Shown: positions 1 through 6,259 of the stretch, one piece after another
Layout of the letters: every line of letters begins with the position of its first letter
Position numbering within the stretch: position 1 is the stretch's first letter
From: Xanthobacteraceae bacterium
GTDB taxonomy: Bacteria > Pseudomonadota > Alphaproteobacteria > Rhizobiales > Xanthobacteraceae
DNA length: 6,259 nt
Reading direction: 5' to 3'
Assembly (NCBI GenBank): GCA_030043175.1
Contig: JASHYD010000974.1
Coordinates: forward strand, 1 to 6,259
Made by a program: the position numbers and the translations under genes
Notes under the pieces: generated by a model
Told to the model about the DNA's origin: nothing
What the model saw: only the letters and a program-made list of their open reading frames with translations
The model's database searches: none

Positions 1-136
1 CACGGAAATCCAGGACAGGCTTTCAACCGCTGCAGGTCGGGCTTAAGGGGATGGAGAACGAACCTCAATCGCCAAGCCCTTTGGAGAGCACATTTTTGTC
101 GTCGCGCATCGCGTCGTCATTTTGGGCGCCACCTGC

Positions 137-1315
137 TCACCGCGACTTCTCATAAATCTCCCGTCCGATCAGCATGCGGCGGATTTCGCTGGTGCCGGCG
201 CCGATCTCGTAGAGCTTGGCATCGCGCAGCAGCCGGCCGGCCGGGAATTCGTTGATGTAGCCGTTGCCGCCGAGGCACTGGATCGTCTCCAGCGCCATCC
301 ACGTCGCCCGCTCGGCGGCGTAGAGAATAGCTCCGGCGGCGTCCTCGCGGGTGACACGGCCGTCATCGCAGGCGCGCGCCACGGCGTAGACATAGGCCTT
401 GGCGGCATTGGCGGCCACATACATGTCGGCGAGCTTGGCCTGGATCAGCTGAAATTGTCCGATGGGCTGGCCGAATTGCTGTCGCTCGTGCACATAAGGG
501 ATGACGAGATCGAGGCACGCCTGCATGATGCCGAGCGGGCCGCCCGCGAGCACCAGGCGCTCATAGTCGAGCCCTGACATCAGGACGTTGACGCCGTTGC
601 CGACCGCGCCCAGCACATTCTCGGCCGGTACCTCGCAATCGGTGAACACCAGTTCGCAAGTGTCGGAGCCTCGCATGCCGAGCTTGTCGAGCTTCTGCGC
701 TGGCGCAAATCCCGCAAATCCTTTCTCGACAATGAAGGCCGTGATGCCGCGCGCGCCGGCATCGCGGTCGGTCTTGGCGTAGACCACGAGCGTATCGGCG
801 ACCGGGCCATTGGTGATCCACATCTTGGATCCGTTGAGAATGTAGCGGTCACCCTTGCGTTCCGCGTGAGTGCGCATCGAAACCACGTCGGAGCCCGCCC
901 CCGACTCCGACATGGCGAGCGCGCCGACATGGGCACCGGAGATCAGCCCGGGTAGGTGGCGCGATTTTTGCTGCGCAGTGCCGTTACGCCTGATCTGGTT
1001 GACGCACAGGTTCGAATGGGCGCCGTAGGACAACCCGACCGATGCGGATGCACGCGACACCTCTTCCATGGCGACGCAATGGGCGAGGTAGCCCATGCCG
1101 GTGCCGCCCCATTCCTCCTCGACCGTGATGCCGAGCAGCCCGAGCTCACCCATTTGCGGCCACAGGTCACGCGGAAACGTATTGCTGCGGTCGATCTCGG
1201 CGGCGCGCGGCGCGATGCGATCGCGCGCGAAAGCAAGAACCGATTGGCGGAGACGGTCGAGATCCTCGCCGAGAGCGAAATCGAAACCCGTCCAGGTGTT
1301 GCGGATCAGAGCCAC
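137..1315 (-). CDS. ivd: Isovaleryl-CoA dehydrogenase (acyl-CoA dehydrogenase family)
   Basis: This 392-residue FAD-dependent flavoenzyme oxidises isovaleryl-CoA to 3-methylcrotonyl-CoA in leucine catabolism and passes electrons to electron-transfer flavoprotein in the cytoplasm. The length is normal for the family. The first acyl-CoA dehydrogenase signature is [10 protein letters not shown] (residues 134-143) and the second is QCLGGNGY (346-353). Two features point to the isovaleryl subfamily. The segment [13 protein letters not shown] places the expected catalytic base at Glu252, matching Glu254 of human IVD. The C-terminal motif reads YEIGAGTSE (369-377), so Ala373 sits where medium-chain enzymes carry their catalytic Glu (YEGTS). 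Translation starts at GTG (1313-1315), supported by an AGGTGA seven bases upstream. No other leucine-pathway gene (3-methylcrotonyl-CoA carboxylase, hydratase, HMG-CoA lyase) is visible; any partner would lie beyond the left edge. A glutaryl- or butyryl-CoA dehydrogenase is unlikely given the Glu252 arrangement. Confidence 0.95.
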   Translation of the reverse strand: MALIRNTWTGFDFALGEDLDRLRQSVLAFARDRIAPRAAEIDRSNTFPRDLWPQMGELGLLGITVEEEWGGTGMGYLAHCVAMEEVSRASASVGLSYGAHSNLCVNQIRRNGTAQQKSRHLPGLISGAHVGALAMSESGAGSDVVSMRTHAERKGDRYILNGSKMWITNGPVADTLVVYAKTDRDAGARGITAFIVEKGFAGFAPAQKLDKLGMRGSDTCELVFTDCEVPAENVLGAVGNGVNVLMSGLDYERLVLAGGPLGIMQACLDLVIPYVHERQQFGQPIGQFQLIQAKLADMYVAANAAKAYVYAVARACDDGRVTREDAAGAILYAAERATWMALETIQCLGGNGYINEFPAGRLLRDAKLYEIGAGTSEIRRMLIGREIYEKSR

Positions 1316-1322
1316 GGATTGA

Positions 1323-1328
1323 TCACCT
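1323..1328 (-). promoter_or_regulatory. Ribosome binding site of ivd
   Basis: Read on the minus strand this is AGGTGA, seven bases before the GTG start codon of ivd. It is the strongest Shine-Dalgarno in the window and decides in favour of the GTG at 1313-1315 rather than an internal ATG. Confidence 0.75.
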
Positions 1329-1707
1329 CTCGCTCACAACCGGCAAAGTCAGCCGCGTTGCGGGTTGCGACCTCGGTACCGCGTGACCTCGCAATGGCGG
1401 CAATCCCCCGTCCGGTTCGGATATCGGGGCGCCCGGACCGGCGTCGCATACAACGTCCGTGCAGTCTCGTGCACTATCGGGCTCGCGGCAACAAGGCGAT
1501 TCCCTACACAAGCTGCGGTCCACTAATCGCCGTCGTGAAAACCGCTGTGATGGGCTGCGATCGCATCCTCCATCAACAGGTTTTGATGGCAGGAGCGCCT
1601 CCGCATCATCATCGGCATTTTGATGATGGCCTGAAGCGCAAGTCGCCCCGGCATGCGGCTCAATCATTGCAATCATATTAGTCGGAGCCAGCTGGCCCGC
1701 AAGTTTT

Positions 1708-1752
1708 GACGATTTGGCCTCGGACGATTTAGCTCTGGGCGATTTAGCGGGA
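1708..1752. repeat. Three tandem copies of a 15-bp repeat
   Basis: The core CGATTT recurs at exactly 15-base intervals, its GATTT starting at 1711, 1726 and 1741. The units read GACGATTTGGCCTCG, GACGATTTAGCTCTG and GGCGATTTAGCGGGA; the shared part is G(A/G)CGATTT(A/G)GC and the last four bases vary. The array lies between ivd and the first deacetylase gene, about 185 bases upstream of the latter. It could be an array of regulator sites or a simple slippage product; the sequence alone does not separate these. Confidence 0.7.
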
Positions 1753-1935
1753 CGCGACCACAGATCGCCAGCCGGCACCCACCGATTTGCGGCGTGGCAC
1801 GGTTTTTTAAGGAAGCTGCGGCGACGCGAGATTTGCTTTTCTCGCCGGCACGCCATAGACGGACCAAGCCCCGATTGTCGTTGCGGCGGCGTCGTGCGGC
1901 AAATCGTCTCCGCTCCGTAAGCCCTGCAAAAAACG

Positions 1936-2706
1936 ATGTCCGTCTTAAAGCCCGCTTTGCTAGCGTTCGTGCTTGCTGCTCGACCAGCGGTGGCTCAAAC
2001 GGCGCCGCAGCCCTGTCCCGGTAACCCGGATGCCCTCTCGATCTCGCGCGTCATTGCGGTCGATGCCGCAACGCCGCCGCGCGTCGGCCGCAAGCAGTTT
2101 CCTGCCACCCTACCGCTCGCCGACCGGGAGGTCGTGCTGACCTTCGACGACGGCCCGTGGCCCGGCACCACCTCCGCGGTGCTCGATGCGCTGAGGCGGG
2201 AATGCGTGCGCGCGACGTTCTTCCTCGTTGGCCGCAATGCCGCCGACCATCCGGAGCTGGCTAGGCGCGAGCTTGCAGAGGGCCACACAGTTGCCCACCA
2301 CAGCTTTCGGCATCCGCAGCTCGATCGGATGAGTCCGCAAGCCGCCGAGGCGGAAATCGACCGCGGCTTTGCGGCTGTCGATACGGTGCTCTACGGCCAT
2401 GGGACCAAACAGCCGCAAACACCCTTCTTCCGCTTCCCCGGCTTTGCTTCGACGCCATATCTGCTCAACCGCCTGGCAGCCCGACATATCACGGTATTCG
2501 GCGCCGATCTGTGGGCCGGCGATTGGAGGACGATGTCGCCCAACCGCGAGCTTGACCAGGTGCTCGACCGGCTGCGAGCGGCCCAAGGCGGAATTGTCCT
2601 GTTTCACGATACAAAGCGGCAAACCGCCGTCATGTTGCCAGCTTTCTTGCGTCATCTGAAGACGGAGGGTTATAAGGTCGTACACGTTGTCGCGCCGGCG
2701 CCCTGA
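1936..2706 (+). CDS. Exported polysaccharide deacetylase, NodB-domain (short paralogue)
   Basis: A 256-residue secreted metal-dependent carbohydrate esterase (CE4/NodB fold) expected to remove N- or O-acetyl groups from a glycan outside the cytoplasmic membrane; the substrate cannot be read from the sequence. The N-terminus looks like a signal peptide, with likely cleavage after the AVA at residues 18-20. A conserved CPGNPDAL box follows (27-34), shared with the next gene. The CE4 motifs appear in order: TFDDGP at 69-74 (Asp71 the likely base, Asp72 a metal ligand), HSFRH at 122-126 (His122 and His126 metal ligands), RFPG at 166-169, DLWAGDW at 191-197, and LFHD at 222-225 with His224. All key residues are present, so it should be active. 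The protein ends soon after the NodB domain. No clear Shine-Dalgarno precedes the ATG; the start is chosen because the signal peptide begins there. A chitooligosaccharide-specific NodB is possible but nothing nodulation-related is nearby. Confidence 0.9.
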   Translation: MSVLKPALLAFVLAARPAVAQTAPQPCPGNPDALSISRVIAVDAATPPRVGRKQFPATLPLADREVVLTFDDGPWPGTTSAVLDALRRECVRATFFLVGRNAADHPELARRELAEGHTVAHHSFRHPQLDRMSPQAAEAEIDRGFAAVDTVLYGHGTKQPQTPFFRFPGFASTPYLLNRLAARHITVFGADLWAGDWRTMSPNRELDQVLDRLRAAQGGIVLFHDTKRQTAVMLPAFLRHLKTEGYKVVHVVAPAP

Positions 2707-2720
2707 GAAACCCCGGCTCG

Positions 2721-2753
2721 TGAACTCGACTTGTGAAACTCAACTTATAAAAT
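2721..2753 (+). promoter_or_regulatory. Near-direct repeat running into an AT-rich, -10-like stretch
   Basis: TGAACTCGACTT (2721-2732) is followed by TGAAACTCAACTT (2734-2746), a near-direct repeat of about 13 bases. It leads straight into TATAAA (2746-2751), the most AT-rich point of the gap between the two deacetylase genes. It may be part of a separate promoter for the second gene, but no -35 element sits at a proper distance, so the call is tentative. Confidence 0.3.
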
Positions 2754-2781
2754 AAATGTCCAAACGATTTCTTGTTCGCCG

Positions 2782-2795
2782 CGTTGAAGTCAACG
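2782..2795. promoter_or_regulatory. 14-bp palindrome, candidate operator
   Basis: CGTTGAAGTCAACG has perfect 6-bp arms (CGTTGA and TCAACG) around a two-base centre. The centre is too short for an RNA hairpin loop, so a dimeric regulator site on DNA is more plausible than a terminator. It lies 64 bases upstream of the ATG of the second deacetylase and downstream of the AT-rich stretch, where a repressor would sit. No matching regulator gene is in the window. Confidence 0.3.
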
Positions 2796-2858
2796 AACGG
2801 TTAGTGCGGCGTCCGGGGGCGGGTGGCGAGCCCCGCGGCTGGGGAAATAACGGGTAAG

Positions 2859-4226
2859 ATGCGTACAAGTACGATGCGTGACGCGGTGCTGGCCATTGGG
2901 GCTTTATGTGGGTTGATATGTCTCGGGCCAACGCTCGCCACAGCCGCCGAATGCCCAGGTAATCCCGATGCGCTCGGCACCAGCCGGACCCTTGTGGTTG
3001 ATCCCGCTGAGCACCCGCGGCTTGGCTCGATGCAATACCACGAGAGCCTGCCGCTCGAAGACCATGAGATCGTGATCACCTTCGACGACGGCCCTTTGCC
3101 GCCCCGCTCAACCCAAGTGCTGGACATCCTCGAACACGAATGCGTGAAGGCGACCTTCTTTTTGATCGGCAAAATGGCGCGCAATTTTCCCGAGACGGTG
3201 CGCCGCATCCGCGATGCCGGCCACACCATCGGGACTCACAGCTACAGTCATCCGCTGACCTTTCACAGGATGTCGCTGGAGCGGGCGGAATTTGAGATCA
3301 ACCAAGGCATCGCCGCAGTCTCGGCCGCGCTCGGCGATGGCACCGGACCGGCGCCGTTCTTCCGCGTTCCCGGCCTGTTGCGCGCCGAGCCGGTCGAGCA
3401 CTATCTCGCTTCCCTGGGCCTGCAGGTTTGGAGTGCCGATTTCCTTGCCGATGATTGGCTAAGAATCGGCCCCGCGCAGGTGTATTGGCGGGCCTTGCAG
3501 CGGATCGAGGCCAACCGCAAAGGGATTTTACTGCTTCATGACATCCAGGCTAAGACCGTAGAGGCCCTCCCCTATCTGCTGCGTGAGTTGAAGCGACGCG
3601 GATACCGGGTCGTCCACGTTGTACCGGCGACCCCCGACCGCCCCAAGACCGCGACCGATCCGGGGCAATGGGTGATGCACGCACGTCTCTCGCCGCGGTC
3701 GCCGATTTTCATGGAAACCGAGCCAGAACTGCCGGTGCCGAGCCCAGCAAGCTTCGGCCTTGAGGCGACGTCCAATTCATTTTCATTGCCGCAGGGAATT
3801 CCGTTCGTTCACGGTCCGGCGCGGGCGGCCCGCGCGCTGCTCACCAACGGTCATGATTCGTTATCGCGGATTTCCCCGTGGCCGCGCGGTCTTGAGGCGA
3901 TACCCGATGCGCCGAACGTGTCTGCGCGACCCCAATTACCGGCACCGAGTCTGCAAGGCTTAGACTCCGCGAGCGATAATCCGAATCCATGGATCACGCG
4001 CAGGGCGTCAATTGACGTGGCAGCGGAAGCGAAGGGCGCCGTGGCGGTGGATGACATTCAGCGACTCCTGGAGTCGCTGCCTGACGAGAACCCGCCTCCC
4101 GTTGACGATCACCACAAAATTCCCCAACCCTTCGATCCCTCGCCCACCGAAGACGCCACCAGCGGGCCAATGTCGCCGCGCGGACCGCTCGTCAACGCCG
4201 TCCTGCCGCACGGGGCGTTCCCCTAG
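2859..4226 (+). CDS. Exported polysaccharide deacetylase, NodB-domain, with long C-terminal tail
   Basis: A 455-residue CE4/NodB carbohydrate esterase and paralogue of the gene just upstream. A signal peptide spans roughly residues 1-30 (hydrophobic core AVLAIGALCGLICLG, likely cleavage near ATA-A). The shared CPGNPDAL box is at 32-39. Catalytic motifs: TFDDGP 74-79 (Asp76, Asp77), HSYSH 127-131, RVPG 169-172, DFLADDW 194-200, LLHD 225-228; none is missing. The NodB part ends near residue 257 at VVHVVPATP, exactly where the shorter paralogue stops. About 198 further residues follow, rich in Pro, Ser, Asp and Ala, probably disordered. They contain spaced GLEA, GLEA and GLDS repeats (residues 300, 344, 367) and an acidic Pro-rich end. 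I chose ATG 2859, with a purine-rich GGGTAAG directly before it; an in-frame GTG at 2823 would add 12 polar residues before the signal peptide, and ATG 2874 lacks a Shine-Dalgarno. Substrate unknown. Confidence 0.88.
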   Translation: MRTSTMRDAVLAIGALCGLICLGPTLATAAECPGNPDALGTSRTLVVDPAEHPRLGSMQYHESLPLEDHEIVITFDDGPLPPRSTQVLDILEHECVKATFFLIGKMARNFPETVRRIRDAGHTIGTHSYSHPLTFHRMSLERAEFEINQGIAAVSAALGDGTGPAPFFRVPGLLRAEPVEHYLASLGLQVWSADFLADDWLRIGPAQVYWRALQRIEANRKGILLLHDIQAKTVEALPYLLRELKRRGYRVVHVVPATPDRPKTATDPGQWVMHARLSPRSPIFMETEPELPVPSPASFGLEATSNSFSLPQGIPFVHGPARAARALLTNGHDSLSRISPWPRGLEAIPDAPNVSARPQLPAPSLQGLDSASDNPNPWITRRASIDVAAEAKGAVAVDDIQRLLESLPDENPPPVDDHHKIPQPFDPSPTEDATSGPMSPRGPLVNAVLPHGAFP

Positions 4227-4227
4227 T

Positions 4228-5388
4228 TCAGTGGCCGATCCGCGATCTTTTCGCCTGGTGTTGGGTCTCCACGCCCGCCTCCAGCATGTCGTCCAGCCAA
4301 TGGCCCGCGCGGGCAGCCTTGGTGGCAAGGTAGCGACGGTTTTCGGGGTTGATTTCCGTATGCAGCGCGATGCGCGCACAGACCTCGACGCCGCCTTCCA
4401 ACAAGGCGTCGAGCTTGTCGGGATTGTTCGTCAACAATTGAACGCGGTTTGCCCCGATCATCTTGAGCATCCGCGCCGCGACACCGTAATTGCGCTCGTC
4501 GTCGTCGAAGCCGAGCATCATGTTGGCGTCCATGGTGTCGAGCCCGTTGTCCTGGAGCGTGTAGGCGCGCATCTTGTTCGCAAGCCCAAGGCCGCGCCCC
4601 TCCTGCTCCAGATAAAGTACGATGCCGCCGCCGGCTTCCGACAATTGCGCCATCGCCAGCTTGAGCTGCGCCCCGCAATCGCACCGCCGCGATCCGAAGA
4701 CGTCGCCAGTGAGGCAGGCCGAATGCACGCGCACATTGACGGGCTTCGAAAAGTCGGGTTCGCCGAGGATGATAGCGAGCGGGCTTGATCCGACCGCATC
4801 GCGAAACACGCAGAACCGTGCCGTGACGCCGTCCGGCAACGGAATCCGCGCTTCGCTGACGATCTCCAACGTGTCGAGTATTTTGTCGTTGACGTGAGCC
4901 AAGGCGGCCGCGTGCACCATGATCATCGGCGCCAAGCTGGCGGGCGCAACTGCATTGGCATCGGCAACCAGAAGCGCCGGAAATCGCTGCGCCAGCTTGG
5001 CAAGATCAATCGCCCGCCTTCCGGTTGCCCCCGCCATCCCGGCCGCGTTTCGACGTTCGCAATGCAGTCCGACCGCGAGAGACCAAATTGTGTCGCGGGT
5101 ATCGGCTGCCGCGACGGCGATCAGCACGGGCCCCGCCACTTCCAAACCAATTACCCGCGCCCGCCGCTTGGTGACGAGAAGGCGCGGCACGACTGGCGCG
5201 CATAGGGCCTTGAACGCGCACCACGTGGTCTCGGTGAGACCGTCCACCGGCAATGCCACGATCTTCTCGTCGGCATCCGCAATGACGAGCGGCCGGCCGG
5301 CCTGAAATTCACCAATGCCGCGCTGCACTGCAATATCGTCTGCCGTGCCGAACGGGCCGAGCCCCTTTGGCGTGTTTTCCGATTGCAT
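4228..5388 (-). CDS. ribA: GTP cyclohydrolase II with degenerate RibB-like N-terminal domain
   Basis: GTP cyclohydrolase II opens GTP to 2,5-diamino-6-ribosylamino-4-pyrimidinone 5'-phosphate, the first step of riboflavin synthesis. In this 386-residue protein the catalytic domain covers about 175-370. It has Zn ligands Cys225, Cys236 and Cys238 (spacing C-x10-C-x-C as in E. coli RibA), the RVHSACLTGD motif, EQEGRGLGLANKMRAYTLQD (262-281), DDERN with Asp297 and Arg299, and LLTNNPDK (318-325). Residues 15-170 resemble DHBP synthase: an AAADTRDTI stretch (93-101) matches its SAADRATTI region, and GRRAIDLAKLA (123-133) matches GHTEAAVDLARLA. The acidic DDENREGEGD-type loop and the catalytic His are absent, so RibB activity is probably lost. 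I chose ATG 5388, preceded by GGTGGGG; an in-frame TTG at 5409 would add seven residues. It converges with the deacetylase gene, one base between stop codons. A uracil-catabolism (URC1-type) relative is a less likely alternative. Confidence 0.9.
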   Translation of the reverse strand: MQSENTPKGLGPFGTADDIAVQRGIGEFQAGRPLVIADADEKIVALPVDGLTETTWCAFKALCAPVVPRLLVTKRRARVIGLEVAGPVLIAVAAADTRDTIWSLAVGLHCERRNAAGMAGATGRRAIDLAKLAQRFPALLVADANAVAPASLAPMIMVHAAALAHVNDKILDTLEIVSEARIPLPDGVTARFCVFRDAVGSSPLAIILGEPDFSKPVNVRVHSACLTGDVFGSRRCDCGAQLKLAMAQLSEAGGGIVLYLEQEGRGLGLANKMRAYTLQDNGLDTMDANMMLGFDDDERNYGVAARMLKMIGANRVQLLTNNPDKLDALLEGGVEVCARIALHTEINPENRRYLATKAARAGHWLDDMLEAGVETQHQAKRSRIGH

Positions 5389-5653
5389 TTCGCCCCACCA
5401 CGCTGGCAACGCGAGAACTACTGGTGCAAAACCACAACACTTGCCGTGAGTTTCTTAGTCCTCCCCGCGTCGCAAAGCTATGCTGTTTTTTTCGCGCTTG
5501 CCAGTTTCAAACGAGTCCGGAACCGACTATCAATCCGCGGCAAATTTCAGGCAGATCGTTCGCGCCTGTAGCCATCCGTCCCTTGCCCGCAAGCAGGCAG
5601 GTCAGGTGGCCGGCGGACGCGGTTGATCGAGCCGCCAACAGCTGGGATGTTTC
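5389..5653. other. Divergent spacer between ribA and ugd
   Basis: These 265 bases should hold the promoters of both flanking genes. A purine-rich GGTGGGG (5393-5399, minus strand) is the probable ribA ribosome binding site. The middle is comparatively AT-rich, with a run of seven T at 5486-5492. I looked for an FMN riboswitch upstream of ribA and did not see its conserved blocks. No convincing -35/-10 pair or gene is recognisable in either direction. Confidence 0.5.
5644..5647 (+). promoter_or_regulatory. Ribosome binding site of ugd
   Basis: GGGA lies six bases before the ATG at 5654 and supports that codon as the start, consistent with the Rossmann strand beginning immediately after the first Met. 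Confidence 0.5.
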
Positions 5654-6259
5654 ATGCGCGTGGCGATGATCGGCGCTGGATATGTTGGGCTTGTGTCCGG
5701 CGCATGCTTTGCGGATTTCGGTCACCACGTCACCTGCGTTGATAAGGACGGGGACAGGATCGCACGGCTCCGCAAGGGTGAAATGCCCATTTTCGAGCCG
5801 GACCTTGACCGCCTCGTGGTGGGGAACACGCGGGAGAAGCGGCTTGATTTCACGACCGACCTCGCTCAACCGGTTGCCGAGGCCGATGCCGTATTCATCG
5901 CGGTCGGCACGCCATCGCGCCGCGGCGACGGCCATGCCGACCTGTCCTACGTGCACGCCGCGGCAGCGGAGATCGCCGCGGCCCTCACCGGGTTTACCGT
6001 GGTGATTACAAAATCCACCGTGCCGGTGGGTACCGGTGACGAGGTCGAACGCATCATCCGGGAGATCCGTCCGGATGCCGACGCCGCGGTGGTGTCAAAC
6101 CCGGAATTCCTACGCGAGGGCGCGGTGATCGTGGATTTCAAGCACCCGGACCGCATCGTCGTCGGCACCGATGATGAACGTGCGCGCAGGGTGATGGCGG
6201 AACTCTACCGGCCGCTCTATCTCAACCAGGCACCTATTCTCTACACCAGTCGCCGTACG
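5654..6259 (+). CDS. ugd: UDP-glucose 6-dehydrogenase, 5' part (runs off the window)
   Basis: Ugd oxidises UDP-glucose to UDP-glucuronate with two NAD+ in the cytoplasm, supplying precursor for exopolysaccharide, capsule or LPS. The frame is open for 202 codons to the last base with no stop, a little under half the usual length of about 435. The NAD-binding Rossmann motif GAGYVG is at 7-12, with Asp30 ending the second strand to hold the adenosine ribose. FEPDL (47-51), AVGTPS (83-88) and KSTVPVGT (120-127, Thr122 near the active site in the family) follow. SNPEFLREG (148-156) carries Glu151, the expected catalytic glutamate, and DFKHPDRIVVG (161-171) is the usual continuation. The catalytic Cys and UDP-binding domain lie beyond the window. 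GDP-mannose dehydrogenase shares the fold, but these motifs match Ugd better. It is divergent from ribA. Called rkpK or exo5 in some rhizobia; I use ugd. Confidence 0.93.
   Translation, partial: MRVAMIGAGYVGLVSGACFADFGHHVTCVDKDGDRIARLRKGEMPIFEPDLDRLVVGNTREKRLDFTTDLAQPVAEADAVFIAVGTPSRRGDGHADLSYVHAAAAEIAAALTGFTVVITKSTVPVGTGDEVERIIREIRPDADAAVVSNPEFLREGAVIVDFKHPDRIVVGTDDERARRVMAELYRPLYLNQAPILYTSRRT

Larger units (their letters stand above)
1316..1935. other. Divergent intergenic spacer without a credible gene
   Basis: These 620 bases separate the divergently transcribed ivd and the first deacetylase gene, so promoters for both should lie here. Open frames cross it on both strands, but their translations are low-complexity, rich in Arg, Ser, Pro and His, and match no family I recognise; I treat them as chance frames of GC-rich DNA. 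Visible structure: a 7-bp direct repeat GACCTCG at 1369-1375 and 1385-1391 near ivd; a GTCCGG/CCGGAC inverted repeat (1410-1415 and 1433-1438, 17-base loop); three 15-bp tandem repeats at 1708-1752; an imperfect GC-rich stem just before a run of six T (1803-1808), which could be a weak plus-strand terminator. A TTGCTT (1833-1838) followed by CATAGA (1854-1859) is only a weak promoter candidate for the deacetylase because the spacing is 15 bases. Confidence 0.6.

Noticed and set aside
51..155. 34-codon plus-strand open frame preceded by AGGGG
   Set aside because: The purine run touches the ATG with no spacing, the frame overlaps the 3' end of ivd, and the peptide has no recognisable feature.
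956..1681. Long plus-strand open frame (241 codons) antisense to ivd and extending into the spacer
   Set aside because: Its first half is the complement of a clear ivd gene, the composition is typical of GC-rich shadow frames, and no domain is recognisable.
1771..1808. Rho-independent terminator before the first deacetylase
   Set aside because: Six T follow a GC-rich stretch, but the best stem (CCACCG with CGG-CG-TGG) has a two-base bulge and a gap before the T run, and no upstream plus-strand gene needs it.
1323..1856. 177-codon minus-strand frame filling the ivd-deacetylase spacer
   Set aside because: Rich in Arg, Ser, Pro and Cys with no recognisable domain or hydrophobic core pattern; its only regularity comes from the 15-bp DNA repeat.
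4012..4788. 258-codon plus-strand frame overlapping the deacetylase tail and ribA
   Set aside because: It overlaps two well-supported genes in other frames, and most of it is the antisense of the conserved GTP cyclohydrolase II domain.
5410..5640. FMN riboswitch upstream of ribA
   Set aside because: Such elements are common before riboflavin genes, but the conserved sequence blocks and pairing pattern are not visible on the minus strand here.
1936..5653. Novel defence or mobile system
   Set aside because: No transposase, integrase, nuclease, toxin-antitoxin pair, terminal repeats or composition shift is seen; every substantial gene belongs to a familiar metabolic or envelope family.

Overview
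The window is GC-rich with a dense set of coding frames. It looks like a chromosomal segment from an alphaproteobacterium of the Hyphomicrobiales, most likely Bradyrhizobiaceae-like (Bradyrhizobium, Rhodopseudomonas or Afipia type). That placement is an inference from codon and GC character and from the look of the NodB-type deacetylases and RibA; no marker gene fixes it.

Layout, left to right. Positions 1-136 hold no convincing gene. A complete isovaleryl-CoA dehydrogenase (ivd, minus strand, 137-1315) is the leucine-catabolism enzyme; it starts at GTG behind a good Shine-Dalgarno. A 620-base divergent spacer (1316-1935) has no credible gene but contains a three-copy 15-bp tandem repeat. Two consecutive plus-strand genes follow (1936-2706 and 2859-4226). 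They encode exported polysaccharide deacetylases of the NodB family that are paralogues of each other, roughly 40% identical by eye. The second carries an extra tail of about 200 residues. The 152-base gap between them contains an AT-rich stretch, a near-direct repeat and a short palindrome. One base after the second deacetylase lies the end of a convergent ribA-type gene (minus strand, 4228-5388): an intact GTP cyclohydrolase II domain behind a degenerate RibB (DHBP synthase)-like N-terminal domain. A 265-base divergent spacer leads to the first 202 codons of UDP-glucose 6-dehydrogenase (ugd, plus strand, from 5654), which runs off the window.

How the genes relate. The deacetylases (cell-envelope glycan or exopolysaccharide modification) and Ugd (UDP-glucuronate supply for polysaccharides) share a surface-carbohydrate theme, but ribA lies between them on the opposite strand, so no operon joins them. 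Ivd and RibA serve unrelated central metabolism (leucine breakdown; riboflavin/FAD synthesis, FAD being the Ivd cofactor). I see no mobile element, CRISPR array, RNA gene, phage or defence system, and nothing that qualifies as a new multi-gene system. The most unusual points are the degenerate RibB-like domain on RibA, the tandem deacetylase pair with unequal architecture, and the small repeats in the spacers.
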